This document shows, piece after piece, positions 45,727-55,028 of a stretch of 64,000 nucleotides of DNA. The DNA is taken from contig NZ_FOKE01000002.1 in NCBI RefSeq assembly GCF_900112065.1, positions 124,001-188,000 on the forward strand, read 5' to 3'. The DNA is from Cohnella sp. OV330. GTDB lineage: Bacteria > Bacillota > Bacilli > Paenibacillales > Paenibacillaceae. A program made the position numbers and the translations under genes. The notes beneath the pieces were generated by a model, which saw only the letters and a list, made by a program, of their open reading frames with translations, did not search any database and had not been told where the DNA came from. Every line of letters begins with the position of its first letter. The stretch's first letter is position 1.

Positions 45727-47271
45727 ATGTCATTCACAGCCCAAACGACGGGCATGATCGATATCGGTTCCAATACGGTTCGTCTGTCGGTCTATCGCGT
45801 GACCGAGGATGGCGCGTACCGCGTCATCGATCAAGGCCGGTGGCCGGCCAGGCTCAGCCAACGCCTGACGGCGGACGGCAGGCTCCCCGCCGAAGCCGTG
45901 TCCGAGCTCGGCGAGGTGCTGCGCCACTACAAGCGCATTTGCCGCATTCACGGCGTAGAGCGCATCCGGACGGTCGCGACCGCCGCTGTGCGCCAAGCGT
46001 CGAACCGGGATCAGGCGCTGTCCGCGCTGTTCGAAGAGACGGGCCTTGTCATCGAGCTGCTGCCCGGCGAGGAGGAAGCCCGACTCGGCAGCCTGGCCAT
46101 GCTCCGGACGATGAACATCGAAGACGGCTTCGTCGTCGATATCGGCGGCGGCAGCACGGAGATCACGCTGCTCCGGAACCGCCAGATCGTCTCATCGGTC
46201 TCGTTTCCCATCGGCTGCGTCAATACGTCTACCCGGTTCGATCTCGGGGAAGCGCCCGTCGCCAAGACGACGCTCGATGCCATGGAGTCCGATCTCCTGG
46301 ACAAGCTGTCGGCGCAGGCTTGGATCTCTCAGCATCCGGGACTTCCGATCATCGGTCTGGGCGGCACCGTGCGCGCGCTCGGCAAGCTGCGCCAGCGGCT
46401 GGACGAATACCCTTTCGCCAATCTCCACGGGTATGAGATTTCGGCGGAAAGCCTGACTTCCGCCGTCGACCTACTCGCGCCCCTGACGGTCGAGAAGCGC
46501 CGGAAGCTGCCTGGTTTGTCCAAGGACCGCGCGGACGTCATCGTGCCCGGGCTCGTCATCCTTCAAGCCGTGCTGCGCGCCTGCCGCTCTTCCGGCATCG
46601 TCGTTTGCGGCGCCGGTCTTAGGGACGGCCTCTTCTACGATACTTGCCTGCCCGATCTGCGGATGGACGGCGAGGACGCCGTTGCGGAAGAAAGCATTCG
46701 CAATTTATGCGCCCTGTACCCCGGAGCGCCTTTGAGCCATCTCGACCAGGTGAACCGGCTCTCGCTCGCCCTTTACGACCAGCTGGCGCCGGGCTTCGAA
46801 GTACATGCCGAATGGCGCCGCCTGCTGAGCGCGGCATCCCGGCTGTTCCGGATCGGAGCCGTGCTCGATTATAACGATTGCGCCCAGCATACGTTCTACA
46901 TCCTCATGCATGCGCACTGGAACGGCATGTCCCATCGCGAAAAGCTGCTCGTCGCGGCGATCGCTTCCTATCGCAATTCGAACGCGCTGAAGCGGAGCCT
47001 CGCCGGCTACAGGGCGCTGCTCCGACCCGGCGACGAAGAACTCTGCGCCAAGCTCGGCATGCTGCTGCAGCTTGCCGCTGCGCTCGATCGCAGCGAATCC
47101 CAAGCGATCACGTCGCTTCGCGTCACCGGCGTAACCGGCGTCGCAGGCGGCCGCTTGCTGCTAGAAGCCGCCGCCAGTCACGCGTTGCCCGTCGAGACGA
47201 CGGAAGTTCAGGCGCTTGCCAAGGACTTCAAGAAATGCTGGGGACTGACGCCGACGCTTCGCCTTGTCTAG
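45727..47271 (+). CDS. ppx: exopolyphosphatase / Ppx-GppA phosphatase
   Basis: 514 residues. Actin-like fold: GMIDIGSNTVRLSVYRV (phosphate 1), RTVATAAVRQASN, LLPGEEEARLGSLAML, FVVDIGGGSTEITLLRN (phosphate 2) and IIGLGGTVRALGKL. The C-terminal half is an HD-like helical domain (AQHTFYILMHAHWNGMSHREKLLVAAIASY) as in long Ppx proteins. Releases phosphate from polyphosphate or degrades pppGpp. GGAGGA lies just before ATG. It converges on ppk, the polymerising enzyme, with a 53-residue ORF between them. Confidence 0.93.
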   Translation: MSFTAQTTGMIDIGSNTVRLSVYRVTEDGAYRVIDQGRWPARLSQRLTADGRLPAEAVSELGEVLRHYKRICRIHGVERIRTVATAAVRQASNRDQALSALFEETGLVIELLPGEEEARLGSLAMLRTMNIEDGFVVDIGGGSTEITLLRNRQIVSSVSFPIGCVNTSTRFDLGEAPVAKTTLDAMESDLLDKLSAQAWISQHPGLPIIGLGGTVRALGKLRQRLDEYPFANLHGYEISAESLTSAVDLLAPLTVEKRRKLPGLSKDRADVIVPGLVILQAVLRACRSSGIVVCGAGLRDGLFYDTCLPDLRMDGEDAVAEESIRNLCALYPGAPLSHLDQVNRLSLALYDQLAPGFEVHAEWRRLLSAASRLFRIGAVLDYNDCAQHTFYILMHAHWNGMSHREKLLVAAIASYRNSNALKRSLAGYRALLRPGDEELCAKLGMLLQLAAALDRSESQAITSLRVTGVTGVAGGRLLLEAAASHALPVETTEVQALAKDFKKCWGLTPTLRLV

Positions 47272-47302
47272 CCCTCATCCGGATGTTTGCCTATATCCCG
47301 CC

Positions 47303-47338
47303 ATAAAAAAAAGGACGCCTTCGGGCTTCCTTTTTTTT
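47303..47338. terminator. bidirectional terminator between ppx and the small gene
   Basis: A-run, GGACGCC TTCG GGCTTCC hairpin, eight T. Serves ppx on the plus strand and, by symmetry, the small minus-strand gene whose stop codon touches the T-run. Confidence 0.85.
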
Positions 47339-47498
47339 AATATAAAATTCTGCGCATCACTCTTACTTCGTAACCGTACTTCCCTCGCATCAGCTTCATC
47401 TGCTCGTTGATGTAGTCGTAGACTTCCTTCAGCCTAGAAGTGTTCGGCCTGAGCGTCTCTTTGACTTCGCCTCCGACGATGACATCGAACTCGATCAT
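47337..47498 (-). CDS. hypothetical 53-residue protein between ppx and ppk
   Basis: ATG 47498 preceded by GGAGGGACGAGG, stop TAA at 47337-47339. The product starts MIEFDVIVGGEVKETLRP and ends YEVRVMRRILY; it is charged, with a beta-alpha pattern and no signal peptide. No family recognised. It lies on the same strand as ppk, 81 bp past its stop, so it may be co-transcribed with the Pho-controlled polyphosphate kinase. It is too short for usual ORF cut-offs. Confidence 0.7.
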   Translation of the reverse strand: MIEFDVIVGGEVKETLRPNTSRLKEVYDYINEQMKLMRGKYGYEVRVMRRILY

Positions 47499-47579
47499 CC
47501 TCGTCCCTCCTCTCCATTTCCGTCCCGCAATCTTATCTTATGCCGGGAATGTAAATGGCAGATTAGACGAATTAGTTAT

Positions 47580-49673
47580 TCATGTGAAATCTTTGGCGTC
47601 GGCGATGGTCTTCCAAAGCGGAATGTCGCTGGAAGCGAACTGGCTGCGAAGCGGCGGCTGATCGTTGTGCACCCGAACGTAGCCGCCCGAAGGCAGGAGC
47701 TCCCTGGCCTTGACGTTATCCTGCAAGTTGAGTTCCAGCATGTTGCGGAGCGCAAGCCGGAGGCCGCGGTCGTATACCGGACACAGCAGTTCGACGCGGC
47801 GGCTCAGATTGCGGCTCATCCAGTCCGCGCTCGAGATGAATACCTCGTCTTCGCCGTCCGCGGACACGTACAGGATGCGGGAATGCTCGAGAAAGCGGTC
47901 CACGATGCTGACGACGCGCACGTTGTCGCTCAGTCCCGGTACGCCGGGCCGCAGGCAGCATACGCCGCGCACGATCAGGTCCACTTTCACGCCCGCTTGC
48001 GACGCCTCGTACAGTTTGTCTACCATGGGCTGGCTGGATAGGGAATTGATTTTCGCGACGATCCGCGCCGGCTTGCCTTGTTTGGCGCTCGCGATCTCGC
48101 GGTCGATCAATTCGTACAGCCGAGGGCGAAGACCCGCAGGCGCGACCGCGAACGCGCGCCAGTCGTGCGGCGTCGAATAGCCCGTCATCTCGTTAAAAAG
48201 AGCCGAAGCGTCCGCGCCGATCCACGGATGACAGGTGAACAATCCGGCATCGGTGTACAGCTTGGCCGTATTTTCATTATAATTGCCCGTACCCACGTGC
48301 ACGTACCGCCGCAGCGAGCCGGCCTCCCGGCGCACGACCAGCGTGATCTTGGCATGCGTCTTCAGACCGACCAGGCCGTAGACGACGTGGCAGCCCGCGC
48401 GCTCCAATTGCTTGGCCCAGGCAATGTTGCGAGCCTCGTCGAACCTTGCTTTGATCTCGACGACGACCGTCACCTGCTTGCCAGATTCGGCGGCCCTCGC
48501 AAGCGCCTGGACGAGCACCGAGTTGACGCTGACCCGATAGAGCGTCATCTTGATCGCGAGCACGTCCGGATCTTCCGCTGCTTCGCTGATAAAATCGTTG
48601 ACGACCTCGAACGATTCGTAGGGATGATAGACGAGCGCGTCTCCCCGCTCCCGCAGCACGGAAAGGATGTCCTCCGACACGTCGAAGGCGGCCGGGTAAA
48701 CGGGCTCGATAGGCGGATATCGCAGCTGCTCCATATTGGGAAGCGATCCCGTAAACTTCGAGAGGAACGTCAGGTCGAGCGGACCGTCGATCTCGAAAAT
48801 TTCCTCCTCGCCGATCTCGAGCTCCTCCATGAGCAGCTCCTTGGCCTGAATCGACATCCCCTTCTCGATCTCGAGCCGTATGGGGAATCCTCTCCGCCTG
48901 CGCCGCAGCTCTTTTTCCATCTCCTTGAGCAGGTCTTCCGCGCCTTCCTCGTTAAGCGCAAGGTCGGCATTGCGGGTCACGCGAAACGCGTGCACCGATT
49001 CGGTCACATACCCGCTGAAAAGCTGTCCGATCTGCACCCGGATCAGCTCCTCCAGGAGCAGGTAAGCGTTTTTGCGGCTTCCTTTGCGCTTGGCGACCTC
49101 TACCGTTCTCGATAAAATAGACGGCACCTGAACGATCGCAAAATAAATCCCGTTCTCCTGGTCCGGTCCTTCCATGCCCTCGGGTCGCAGCACGACCGCC
49201 AAGTACAGCTCCTTGTTGTGCAGCAGCGGAAACGGACGGCTCGTGTCTACCGCCATCGGCGTCAGTACAGGGAAGACGATCTCCTGAAAATAGACCGTCA
49301 TCGCCTCTTGCTGTTCGCCGTTCAGATCGTCCCAGGACGCGAGCGCGATGTTTTCCTTGGACAGCAAGCGCAGCAGTTCTCTATAGGTTTTGTACTGGAG
49401 CCTCACCATGCGCCCGACTCGCTTGGACAGGCGCTTGAGCAAGCCCCCTTGCGTGTAGCCGGTAAAGTCCGGCTTGTTGAAGCCGGCCTTAAGCTGCTCG
49501 CGAAGTCCGGCCACGCGGACGCTCATGAACTCGTCGAGATTGCTCGCCACGATCGACAAAAATTGAAACCTTTCGAGCAATGGCGTACCTGGGTCCTCGG
49601 CTTCCTCCAAAACGCGCCGGTTGAATTCCGTCCAGCTGAGGTCCCTGTTAATGTACTTTTGGGATCCGTGCAT
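47580..49673 (-). CDS. ppk: polyphosphate kinase 1
   Basis: 697 residues, complete Ppk1: N-domain (YINRDLSWTEFNRRVLEEA, FLSIVASNLDEFMSVRVAG), head domain, and two PLD-like catalytic domains with LVGLKTHAKITLVVR (autophosphorylated His), YVHVGTGNYNENTAKLYTD, FLEHSRILYVS and DWMSRNLSRRVELLCPV. Polymerises the gamma-phosphate of ATP into polyphosphate. GGGGAGAG lies 8 nt before ATG. The promoter has five TTnACA-like repeats at 11-bp steps, so it belongs to the Pho regulon by inference, as reported for ppk in other bacteria. Confidence 0.96.
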   Translation of the reverse strand: MHGSQKYINRDLSWTEFNRRVLEEAEDPGTPLLERFQFLSIVASNLDEFMSVRVAGLREQLKAGFNKPDFTGYTQGGLLKRLSKRVGRMVRLQYKTYRELLRLLSKENIALASWDDLNGEQQEAMTVYFQEIVFPVLTPMAVDTSRPFPLLHNKELYLAVVLRPEGMEGPDQENGIYFAIVQVPSILSRTVEVAKRKGSRKNAYLLLEELIRVQIGQLFSGYVTESVHAFRVTRNADLALNEEGAEDLLKEMEKELRRRRRGFPIRLEIEKGMSIQAKELLMEELEIGEEEIFEIDGPLDLTFLSKFTGSLPNMEQLRYPPIEPVYPAAFDVSEDILSVLRERGDALVYHPYESFEVVNDFISEAAEDPDVLAIKMTLYRVSVNSVLVQALARAAESGKQVTVVVEIKARFDEARNIAWAKQLERAGCHVVYGLVGLKTHAKITLVVRREAGSLRRYVHVGTGNYNENTAKLYTDAGLFTCHPWIGADASALFNEMTGYSTPHDWRAFAVAPAGLRPRLYELIDREIASAKQGKPARIVAKINSLSSQPMVDKLYEASQAGVKVDLIVRGVCCLRPGVPGLSDNVRVVSIVDRFLEHSRILYVSADGEDEVFISSADWMSRNLSRRVELLCPVYDRGLRLALRNMLELNLQDNVKARELLPSGGYVRVHNDQPPLRSQFASSDIPLWKTIADAKDFT

Positions 49674-49732
49674 TCGTGTCGCTCTCCCCTTTTAGTATCG
49701 AACCATTGCGCTGCGCGAAGTCTATTCACAGT

Positions 49733-49795
49733 CTTATGCCCATTATGTTAGAAGGATGTTATCGCAGCGTCAATCGAACGTGAAGGGAATGTAAA
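49733..49795 (-). promoter_or_regulatory. candidate PhoP-box promoter of ppk (five boxes)
   Basis: Minus-strand hexamers begin at 49795 (TTTACA), 49784 (TTCACG), 49773 (TTGACG), 49762 (ATAACA) and 49751 (CTAACA), every one 11 bp apart. Seven nucleotides after the last is CATAAG (49738-49733). This is the best of the three Pho-like promoters in the window. Confidence 0.75.
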
Positions 49796-49799
49796 ATCG

Positions 49800-49831
49800 C
49801 GCGATTCTGATCCTTCCTCGTCAGAATCTTC
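49800..49831 (-). terminator. hairpin after fxsA
   Basis: GATTCTGA / TCAGAATC stem with a 10-nt loop overlapping the fxsA stop codon, then GCGCGATTTTACA on the minus strand. Moderate; the same bases run into the first ppk Pho-like box. Confidence 0.5.
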
Positions 49832-50228
49832 GAAACCCGCCGCCCGATATCCGGAACGAGCCGGATTGCACCTTGCCGGCCAGCCATCCGTAAAGCCCGA
49901 GCCTGAAAAGCGAGCGCGTCCACGGCAGCAGCAGCGCGAGACCGACAAGATCGGACAGAAATCCCGGCACGATCAACAGCAGTCCGCCAGCGAGCACGCA
50001 AATGCCGTCCAGGATCGCATGTCCCGGCATCTGGCCGGACGATAGCTGGCTGCGCGCTGCGCCCCATACTTTGCGGCCTTCGGATTGCATCAGCAGCGCG
50101 CCGACGACGGCGCCGGCCAGCAGCAGCAGGAAGGTCGGCCAACCGCCGATCCATCGCTGCATCATATAGATTCCGCACGCCTCCAGGAGGACGGCGACAA
50201 TGACGATCCACATCAAGCGTTTTAGCAT
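49821..50228 (-). CDS. fxsA: FxsA family membrane protein
   Basis: 135 residues. Four hydrophobic segments (LMWIVIVAVLLEACGIYMM, PTFLLLLAGAVVGALLM, GICVLAGGLLLIVPGFLSDLVGLALLL) and the conserved VPGFLSD motif of FxsA, named in E. coli for suppressing F-plasmid exclusion of phage T7. Corresponds to YtzA next to pyk in B. subtilis. GAGAGGAGAG lies before ATG. The exact role in Firmicutes is not known. Confidence 0.9.
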   Translation of the reverse strand: MLKRLMWIVIVAVLLEACGIYMMQRWIGGWPTFLLLLAGAVVGALLMQSEGRKVWGAARSQLSSGQMPGHAILDGICVLAGGLLLIVPGFLSDLVGLALLLPWTRSLFRLGLYGWLAGKVQSGSFRISGGGFRRF

Positions 50229-50360
50229 GGCGATCTCTCCTCTCGTCCTCTCTTATACGGCGGCGCGCGGACCGGCGTTGCGGTCAGACGAAGCGTTCCT
50301 CAACGAAGGGGATATCGTTAAAAAAGCATCGGCTGCGCTCTTTCCGTGTCCAACCGACAG

Positions 50361-50825
50361 TTATGCTTCCGCCAACGCCTTGAACGCGGCCCAAACCTCC
50401 GGCAATTCCCGGTCGAGCCGAACCGGCTTCCACTCCTTGTTCACCCATACGTGCTTCGTGCCGCCCGATACGAGCAGTTCGCCCGCCGGCTCGTCCTTGG
50501 TTACGCGTCCGACCGTCGCAGTCAGGTCTCCCTTCACGATCCGCGATTCGAACTCGATCCGCAGCGCCGTCTTGTCCGCGACCCGCGTGCAGACCGTGAT
50601 CCATTCATCATAGCGCGCCGGCTGCACGAAGTTGACATCGAGCTTGACCAGCGGCAGCAGCAGCCCCCTCGTCTCGATCTCCCGGTAGTCGCAGCCGATC
50701 CGTCTCACCCATTCGGTTCGTCCGATCTCGAACCAGTTCACGTAATTCGCGTGGTACACGACGCCCATTTGGTCGCATTCCTGATATCTCACCCGAAGCG
50801 GGTGCAGGAGCCATGCGCTTGCCAT
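50361..50825 (-). CDS. acyl-CoA thioesterase, YbgC/4HBT hot-dog family
   Basis: 154 residues. LRVRYQECDQMGVVYHANYVNWFEIGRTEW contains the catalytic Asp (DQMGVVYHANY), then LPLVKLDVNFVQPARYDEWI and LRIEFESRIVKGD are typical of YbgC-like thioesterases. Hydrolyses short acyl- or hydroxyacyl-CoA. AAGGAGG lies 8 nt before ATG. It is between pyk and fxsA on the same strand, separated from pyk by a terminator. Confidence 0.9.
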   Translation of the reverse strand: MASAWLLHPLRVRYQECDQMGVVYHANYVNWFEIGRTEWVRRIGCDYREIETRGLLLPLVKLDVNFVQPARYDEWITVCTRVADKTALRIEFESRIVKGDLTATVGRVTKDEPAGELLVSGGTKHVWVNKEWKPVRLDRELPEVWAAFKALAEA

Positions 50826-50851
50826 TGCCTAAGTCCTCCTTCGTCGCTCAA

Positions 50852-50896
50852 AAGAAACGGGACGCAAGCGGAGCTTGCTCCGTCTGTCGTCCCGTT
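50852..50896 (-). terminator. terminator of pyk
   Basis: AACGGGACGACAGACGG pairs with CCGCTTGCGTCCCGTT imperfectly around GAGCAAGCTC, itself a small hairpin, and is followed on the minus strand by TCTTTTG. It starts 17 bp past pyk. Confidence 0.75.
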
Positions 50897-50912
50897 GGTC
50901 GTTGTCGTTGTA

Positions 50913-52667
50913 TTACAGTACCTTGGCTTGTCCGGTGTAGATGACGCCGTGCTCCGCGTACAGCGTGATCTCCATGCCGTCGTGCAGCAGCTGCGTCGCG
51001 TTCTCGACGCCGATGATGACCGGAATGCCGAGGTTCAGGCCGACGACCGCCGTATGCGACGTGATGCCGCCCGTCTCGGTGATGACGGCCGCCGCTTGCT
51101 GAATGGCCGGCATGTACTCTTTGTCCGTCGCCGGGGTGACGAGGATGGCGCCCTCGGTCATCTTGCTGATGGCTTGGTCCGGCGAAGTCGCGACGACGAC
51201 GCGTCCGGTCGCGCTCTGCGATCCGATGCCCTGTCCCTTGGCGATGAGCTCGCCGATGTTGTGGATCTTGATCAGGTTCGTCGTGCCGGAGCGGCCGACC
51301 GGTACGCCCGCCGTGATGATGACGGTGTCGCCCAGGCGAACGATGCCGGAGTGAATCGCGCCTTGGACGGCGATGTCGACCATCTCGTCGATCGTGGAAG
51401 CGGACTTGCCGTCCACCGTGATGACGCCCCACACGAGCTGCAGACGGCGGCGGACCTGCTCGACCGGCGTCACGGCGATGATCGGGGACTTCGGACGGTA
51501 CTTGGACACCATCCGGGCCGTATACCCGCTCTCCGTGGAGGTGACGATCGCCTTGGCGTTCAGGTCGAGCGAAGAGTTGGCGACCGCTTGGCTGATCGCC
51601 TCGGTGACGGTCGTCTGCTGGGCTTCGGCCTGCTTCGTGAAGATCTCGCGATAGCGAAGCGCGGACTCGGCGCGCTCGGCGATGCGGGACATCGTCTGAA
51701 CCGATTCGACCGGGTACTTGCCCGCGGCCGTCTCGCCGGACAGCATGATGGCGTCGGTGCCGTCGAAGATGGCGTTGGCGACGTCGGACGCTTCGGCGCG
51801 CGTCGGGCGCGGGTTGCGCTGCATCGAGTCGAGCATCTGGGTCGCCGTGATAACCGGCTTGCCGACGCGGTTGCACTTCTCGATCATTTGCTTTTGCACG
51901 AGCGGCACTTCTTCGGCCGGAATCTCGACGCCCAGGTCGCCGCGAGCGACCATCAGGCCGTCGGAGACTTCGAGGATCTCGTCGAGGTTGTCCACGCCTT
52001 GCTGGTTCTCGATCTTGGAGATGATCTGGATGTAGCGCGCTTCATGCTTCTCCAGCAGCTCGCGGATCTCGAGCACGTCGCTCGCGCGGCGGACGAACGA
52101 GGCGGCGATAAAGTCGACGCCCTGCTCGATGCCGAAGCGGATGTCGTTGGCGTCCTTCTCGGTGATGCCCGGCATGGAGATGGCGACGCCCGGCACGTTG
52201 ACGCCCTTCTTGCTCTTGATCGGGCCGCTATTGACGATCTGGCACTCGATCTCGGTGCCTTCGACCTTGGTGACCGTCAGGCCGATGAGGCCGTCGTCGA
52301 TCAGGATCGTGGAGCCGACGTGCACGTCGCCCGGAAGGTCCTTGTAGGTAACCGGGATGCGGTCGCGGTCGCCGAGGATCTCTTCGGTCGTGAGCGTGAT
52401 GTGCTCGCCGGCCACCAGCTCGATCGGCTCTTCCTTCAGCTTGCCGAGACGAATCTCTGGTCCCTTGGTGTCGAGCAGGATGGCGACGGTTTTGCCGAGC
52501 TCTTCGCAGGCTTGGCGGATGTTTTTGATCCGGTTGCCATGCTCTTCGTAGTCGCCGTGGGAAAAGTTCAAACGGGCGACGTTCATGCCGGCGTTGATGA
52601 GTTTTTTCGTGTTTTCGAGCGATTCGCTGGATGGGCCGATCGTACAGACGATTTTCGTTTTGCGCAT
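50913..52667 (-). CDS. pyk: pyruvate kinase with C-terminal PEP-utiliser domain
   Basis: 584 residues. Catalytic barrel with [93 protein letters not shown] and [10 protein letters not shown]. The extra domain (about 475-584) has [19 protein letters not shown], the phosphohistidine-type motif of PPDK/PEP synthase, usual for Bacillus-type pyruvate kinases. ATG 52667 is used since GGAGG lies 13 nt before it and the longer frame starts inside that site. Unlike in B. subtilis, pfkA does not precede it; accA does. Confidence 0.96.
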   Translation of the reverse strand: MRKTKIVCTIGPSSESLENTKKLINAGMNVARLNFSHGDYEEHGNRIKNIRQACEELGKTVAILLDTKGPEIRLGKLKEEPIELVAGEHITLTTEEILGDRDRIPVTYKDLPGDVHVGSTILIDDGLIGLTVTKVEGTEIECQIVNSGPIKSKKGVNVPGVAISMPGITEKDANDIRFGIEQGVDFIAASFVRRASDVLEIRELLEKHEARYIQIISKIENQQGVDNLDEILEVSDGLMVARGDLGVEIPAEEVPLVQKQMIEKCNRVGKPVITATQMLDSMQRNPRPTRAEASDVANAIFDGTDAIMLSGETAAGKYPVESVQTMSRIAERAESALRYREIFTKQAEAQQTTVTEAISQAVANSSLDLNAKAIVTSTESGYTARMVSKYRPKSPIIAVTPVEQVRRRLQLVWGVITVDGKSASTIDEMVDIAVQGAIHSGIVRLGDTVIITAGVPVGRSGTTNLIKIHNIGELIAKGQGIGSQSATGRVVVATSPDQAISKMTEGAILVTPATDKEYMPAIQQAAAVITETGGITSHTAVVGLNLGIPVIIGVENATQLLHDGMEITLYAEHGVIYTGQAKVL

Positions 52668-52785
52668 GGTTAAGATAACCTCCATTGGATGTCGGGCGGA
52701 CGGATCATACCGTATACCACCGATTGTACCCGCCCGGACGCCGGTTCAGACGCCGCGAGCGGCATTGATGCCTTAAAAATCATGC

Positions 52786-52817
52786 CGAACGCCCGTCCGA
52801 GGATCGGAAGGGCGCAC
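52786..52817 (-). terminator. possible weak terminator after accA
   Basis: CGCCC-TT-CCGA / TCGG-AC-GGGCG imperfect hairpin (about 52790-52815), with TTTTTAAGG only 15 nt further on. Weak evidence. Confidence 0.35.
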
Positions 52818-52825
52818 GGTCATGC

Positions 52826-53791
52826 TCATACCAACTCTGGCGCGGCGAACTTGCCCACGCTGCGGAACTTGCGGTACCTGTCCTCCACGAGCGCCTCCGG
52901 CGTCATGCCGGACAACTCCTCGAGATGGCGCCAGATCGCCGTCTTGACGGCCTCGGCCGTCTGAACGGGATCCAGATGCGCGCCTCCCTTGGGCTCGGGC
53001 ACGATCTCTTCGATGATGCCTAAGCCGAGCAGATCCTTGGCCGTGATCTTCATCGCTTCTGCCGCTACATCGGCTTTGGAAGCATCCTTCCAGAGGATCG
53101 ATGCCGCGCCGTTCGGCGAGATGGCGGAGTAGATCGCGTTCTCCAGCATCAGGACGCGATTGCCGACGCCGAGCGCCAGCGCGCCCCCGCTTCCCCCTTC
53201 GCCGATCACGACGCAAATCACGGGAACCTTCAGTAATGCCATTTCCTTGAGATTGCGGGCGATCGCTTCGGACTGCCCTCTCGACTCTGCGGAATCGCCG
53301 GGGTAGGCGCCCTTCGTGTCGATGAAAGTGATGATCGGACGCCCGAACTTGTTCGCCTGCTGCATGAAGCGAAGCGCCTTGCGGAAGCCCTCGGGATGCG
53401 GACTGCCGAAAAACCGCTGGATGTTGTCCTTCGTGTCTTTGCCCCGCTGATGGCCGACCACCGTCACCGGTACGCCGTTCAGCCTGGCGATGCCGCCGAC
53501 GATCGCCAGATCGTCTCCGAAAAGCCGGTCGCCGTGAAGCTCGATGAAATCCTCGAAAATCTCGTTGATGTAATCGATCGTCGTCGGCCTGGAATGTACC
53601 CGGGCCAGATGCATGATCTGCGCGCCGGACAGGTTGCTGTATATCTCGTCTTCAAGCTTTTTGTAAGCTTCTTCGAGCCGGGCGATCTCCTCGCTGAAGT
53701 CGATGTTCTGCTCGACGCCGACTTTTTTGAGATGGTCGATCTTGCGGCGCTGCTCGGACAGCGGGCCTTCGAAGGGGAGCTTATTGTCCAT
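52826..53791 (-). CDS. accA: acetyl-CoA carboxylase carboxyltransferase subunit alpha
   Basis: 321 residues. N-terminal coiled region ([35 protein letters not shown]), then the crotonase-like core with [69 protein letters not shown] and [17 protein letters not shown]. Transfers carboxyl from biotin to acetyl-CoA with AccD. ATG 53791 (MDNKLPF) has AGGAGG 8 nt upstream and overlaps accD by 11 bp. Confidence 0.97.
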   Translation of the reverse strand: MDNKLPFEGPLSEQRRKIDHLKKVGVEQNIDFSEEIARLEEAYKKLEDEIYSNLSGAQIMHLARVHSRPTTIDYINEIFEDFIELHGDRLFGDDLAIVGGIARLNGVPVTVVGHQRGKDTKDNIQRFFGSPHPEGFRKALRFMQQANKFGRPIITFIDTKGAYPGDSAESRGQSEAIARNLKEMALLKVPVICVVIGEGGSGGALALGVGNRVLMLENAIYSAISPNGAASILWKDASKADVAAEAMKITAKDLLGLGIIEEIVPEPKGGAHLDPVQTAEAVKTAIWRHLEELSGMTPEALVEDRYRKFRSVGKFAAPELV

Positions 53792-54668
53792 CTGAAGCAC
53801 CTCCTGCGACATGCATCTCGAGCAGCTTGGTCAAAAAGGCCTTCATGTCCTTGCGGTGCACGACCTTGTCCAGCTGGCCGTGCTTGAGATTGAACTCCGC
53901 CGTCTGGAAGTTGTCGGGCAGCTTCTGCCGGATCGTCTGCTCGATGACGATGCGTCCGGCGAAGCCGACGATCGCGCCCGGCTCGGCCAAAATATAATCG
54001 CCGAGGCTCGCGAAGCTGGCGGATACGCCGCCGAGCGTCGGATCGGTGAAAACGGAGATGAACAGTCCGCCTTCCTCCTGGAACCTCGCGAGCGCCGCGC
54101 TCGTCTTCGCCATCTGCATCAGGCTCAGGATGCTCTCCTGCATGCGGGCGCCGCCCGACGTCGAGAAGAGCAGCAGCGGAAGCTTCTTCGCGGCGGCAAG
54201 CTCGATGGCTCGCGTCACCTTTTCGCCGACGACGGATCCCATGCTGCCGCTGAAAAAGTCGAAGCTCATGACGCCGACGACGACCGGGACGCCCCCGATC
54301 TCGCCTTCGCCCGTGACGACCGCGTCCTTCAAGCCGGAGCTGGCCTTCTGCTGCTCCAGCTTGGCCTTGTAACCGGGGAATTCAAGCGGATCCTCCGAGG
54401 TGAGGTCCGCATCGATCTCAAAAAAACGCCCGTCGTCGAGCGTCATCGCGATGCGCTCCAGGGCGTTGAGGCGCGAATGATGACCGCAGGTGGAGCACAC
54501 CTTGAGGTTCTTCTCCCATTCCTTGCTGAACTGGATGTTGCCGCACTTGGGGCAGCGGTTCATCAGTCCTTCGGGAATCTCGCGCTTCGGCCGCTCGCTT
54601 GCCGCGGGAGCCTGGGAGACGGAAGGTACGGTAGCATATTTCTTCTTCTGGAATAAATCCTTAAACAC
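53781..54668 (-). CDS. accD: acetyl-CoA carboxylase carboxyltransferase subunit beta
   Basis: 295 residues. Four-Cys zinc ribbon ([23 protein letters not shown], about 39-61) and the carboxyltransferase core ([77 protein letters not shown]). Starts at GTG 54668 with GAGGTG 5 nt before. Forms the alpha2beta2 complex with AccA for malonyl-CoA formation. Confidence 0.97.
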   Translation of the reverse strand: MFKDLFQKKKYATVPSVSQAPAASERPKREIPEGLMNRCPKCGNIQFSKEWEKNLKVCSTCGHHSRLNALERIAMTLDDGRFFEIDADLTSEDPLEFPGYKAKLEQQKASSGLKDAVVTGEGEIGGVPVVVGVMSFDFFSGSMGSVVGEKVTRAIELAAAKKLPLLLFSTSGGARMQESILSLMQMAKTSAALARFQEEGGLFISVFTDPTLGGVSASFASLGDYILAEPGAIVGFAGRIVIEQTIRQKLPDNFQTAEFNLKHGQLDKVVHRKDMKAFLTKLLEMHVAGGASDGQ

Positions 54669-54839
54669 AGCGACACCTCACAAGGCGCAAAAATGGCGGT
54701 CCCGCCGGCGGCGGGCGGTGCTCCGCACGGGATGTCCCGTACGGAGAAAACGCGGCCCGCGCGGACGAAATCCGCAGCTATCAGGCGCGACATGCATAGG
54801 ACGATCCGACCCGCGAAGGACGGCAATCTGCCGCATGAG

Positions 54840-55028
54840 TCACATATGCAATATACTGCCGAGCACTTCTTGAACTTCCTGCACTTCACCGGAAGGCACC
54901 AATATCTCGTATTGCGGCTTGACCAGATTGATCGCCCGGACCCGGACGAGAAAGCCCTCGCCCTCCAGACGGCTCTGGATCCGCTCCGCAATCTTAGCGG
55001 TCGGCGCAATATAAATGACCGTCCACAT
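54840..55028 (-). CDS. conserved hypothetical 62-residue protein
   Basis: ATG 55028 (MWTVIYIAPTAKIAERIQSR) with GGAGGT 6 nt upstream; the 120 codons open before it are non-coding, Arg/Pro-rich and lack a ribosome site. Small alpha/beta protein ending VQEVQEVLGSILHM. I recall similar proteins next to dnaE/acc genes in Paenibacillaceae under various misleading names; the function is unknown. It stands between dnaE and accD on the same strand. Confidence 0.8.
   Translation of the reverse strand: MWTVIYIAPTAKIAERIQSRLEGEGFLVRVRAINLVKPQYEILVPSGEVQEVQEVLGSILHM

Noticed and set aside
50346..52673. 775-codon open frame opposite pyk
   Set aside because: Asp/Arg/Leu repetitive composition with no recognisable fold; shadow of pyruvate kinase.
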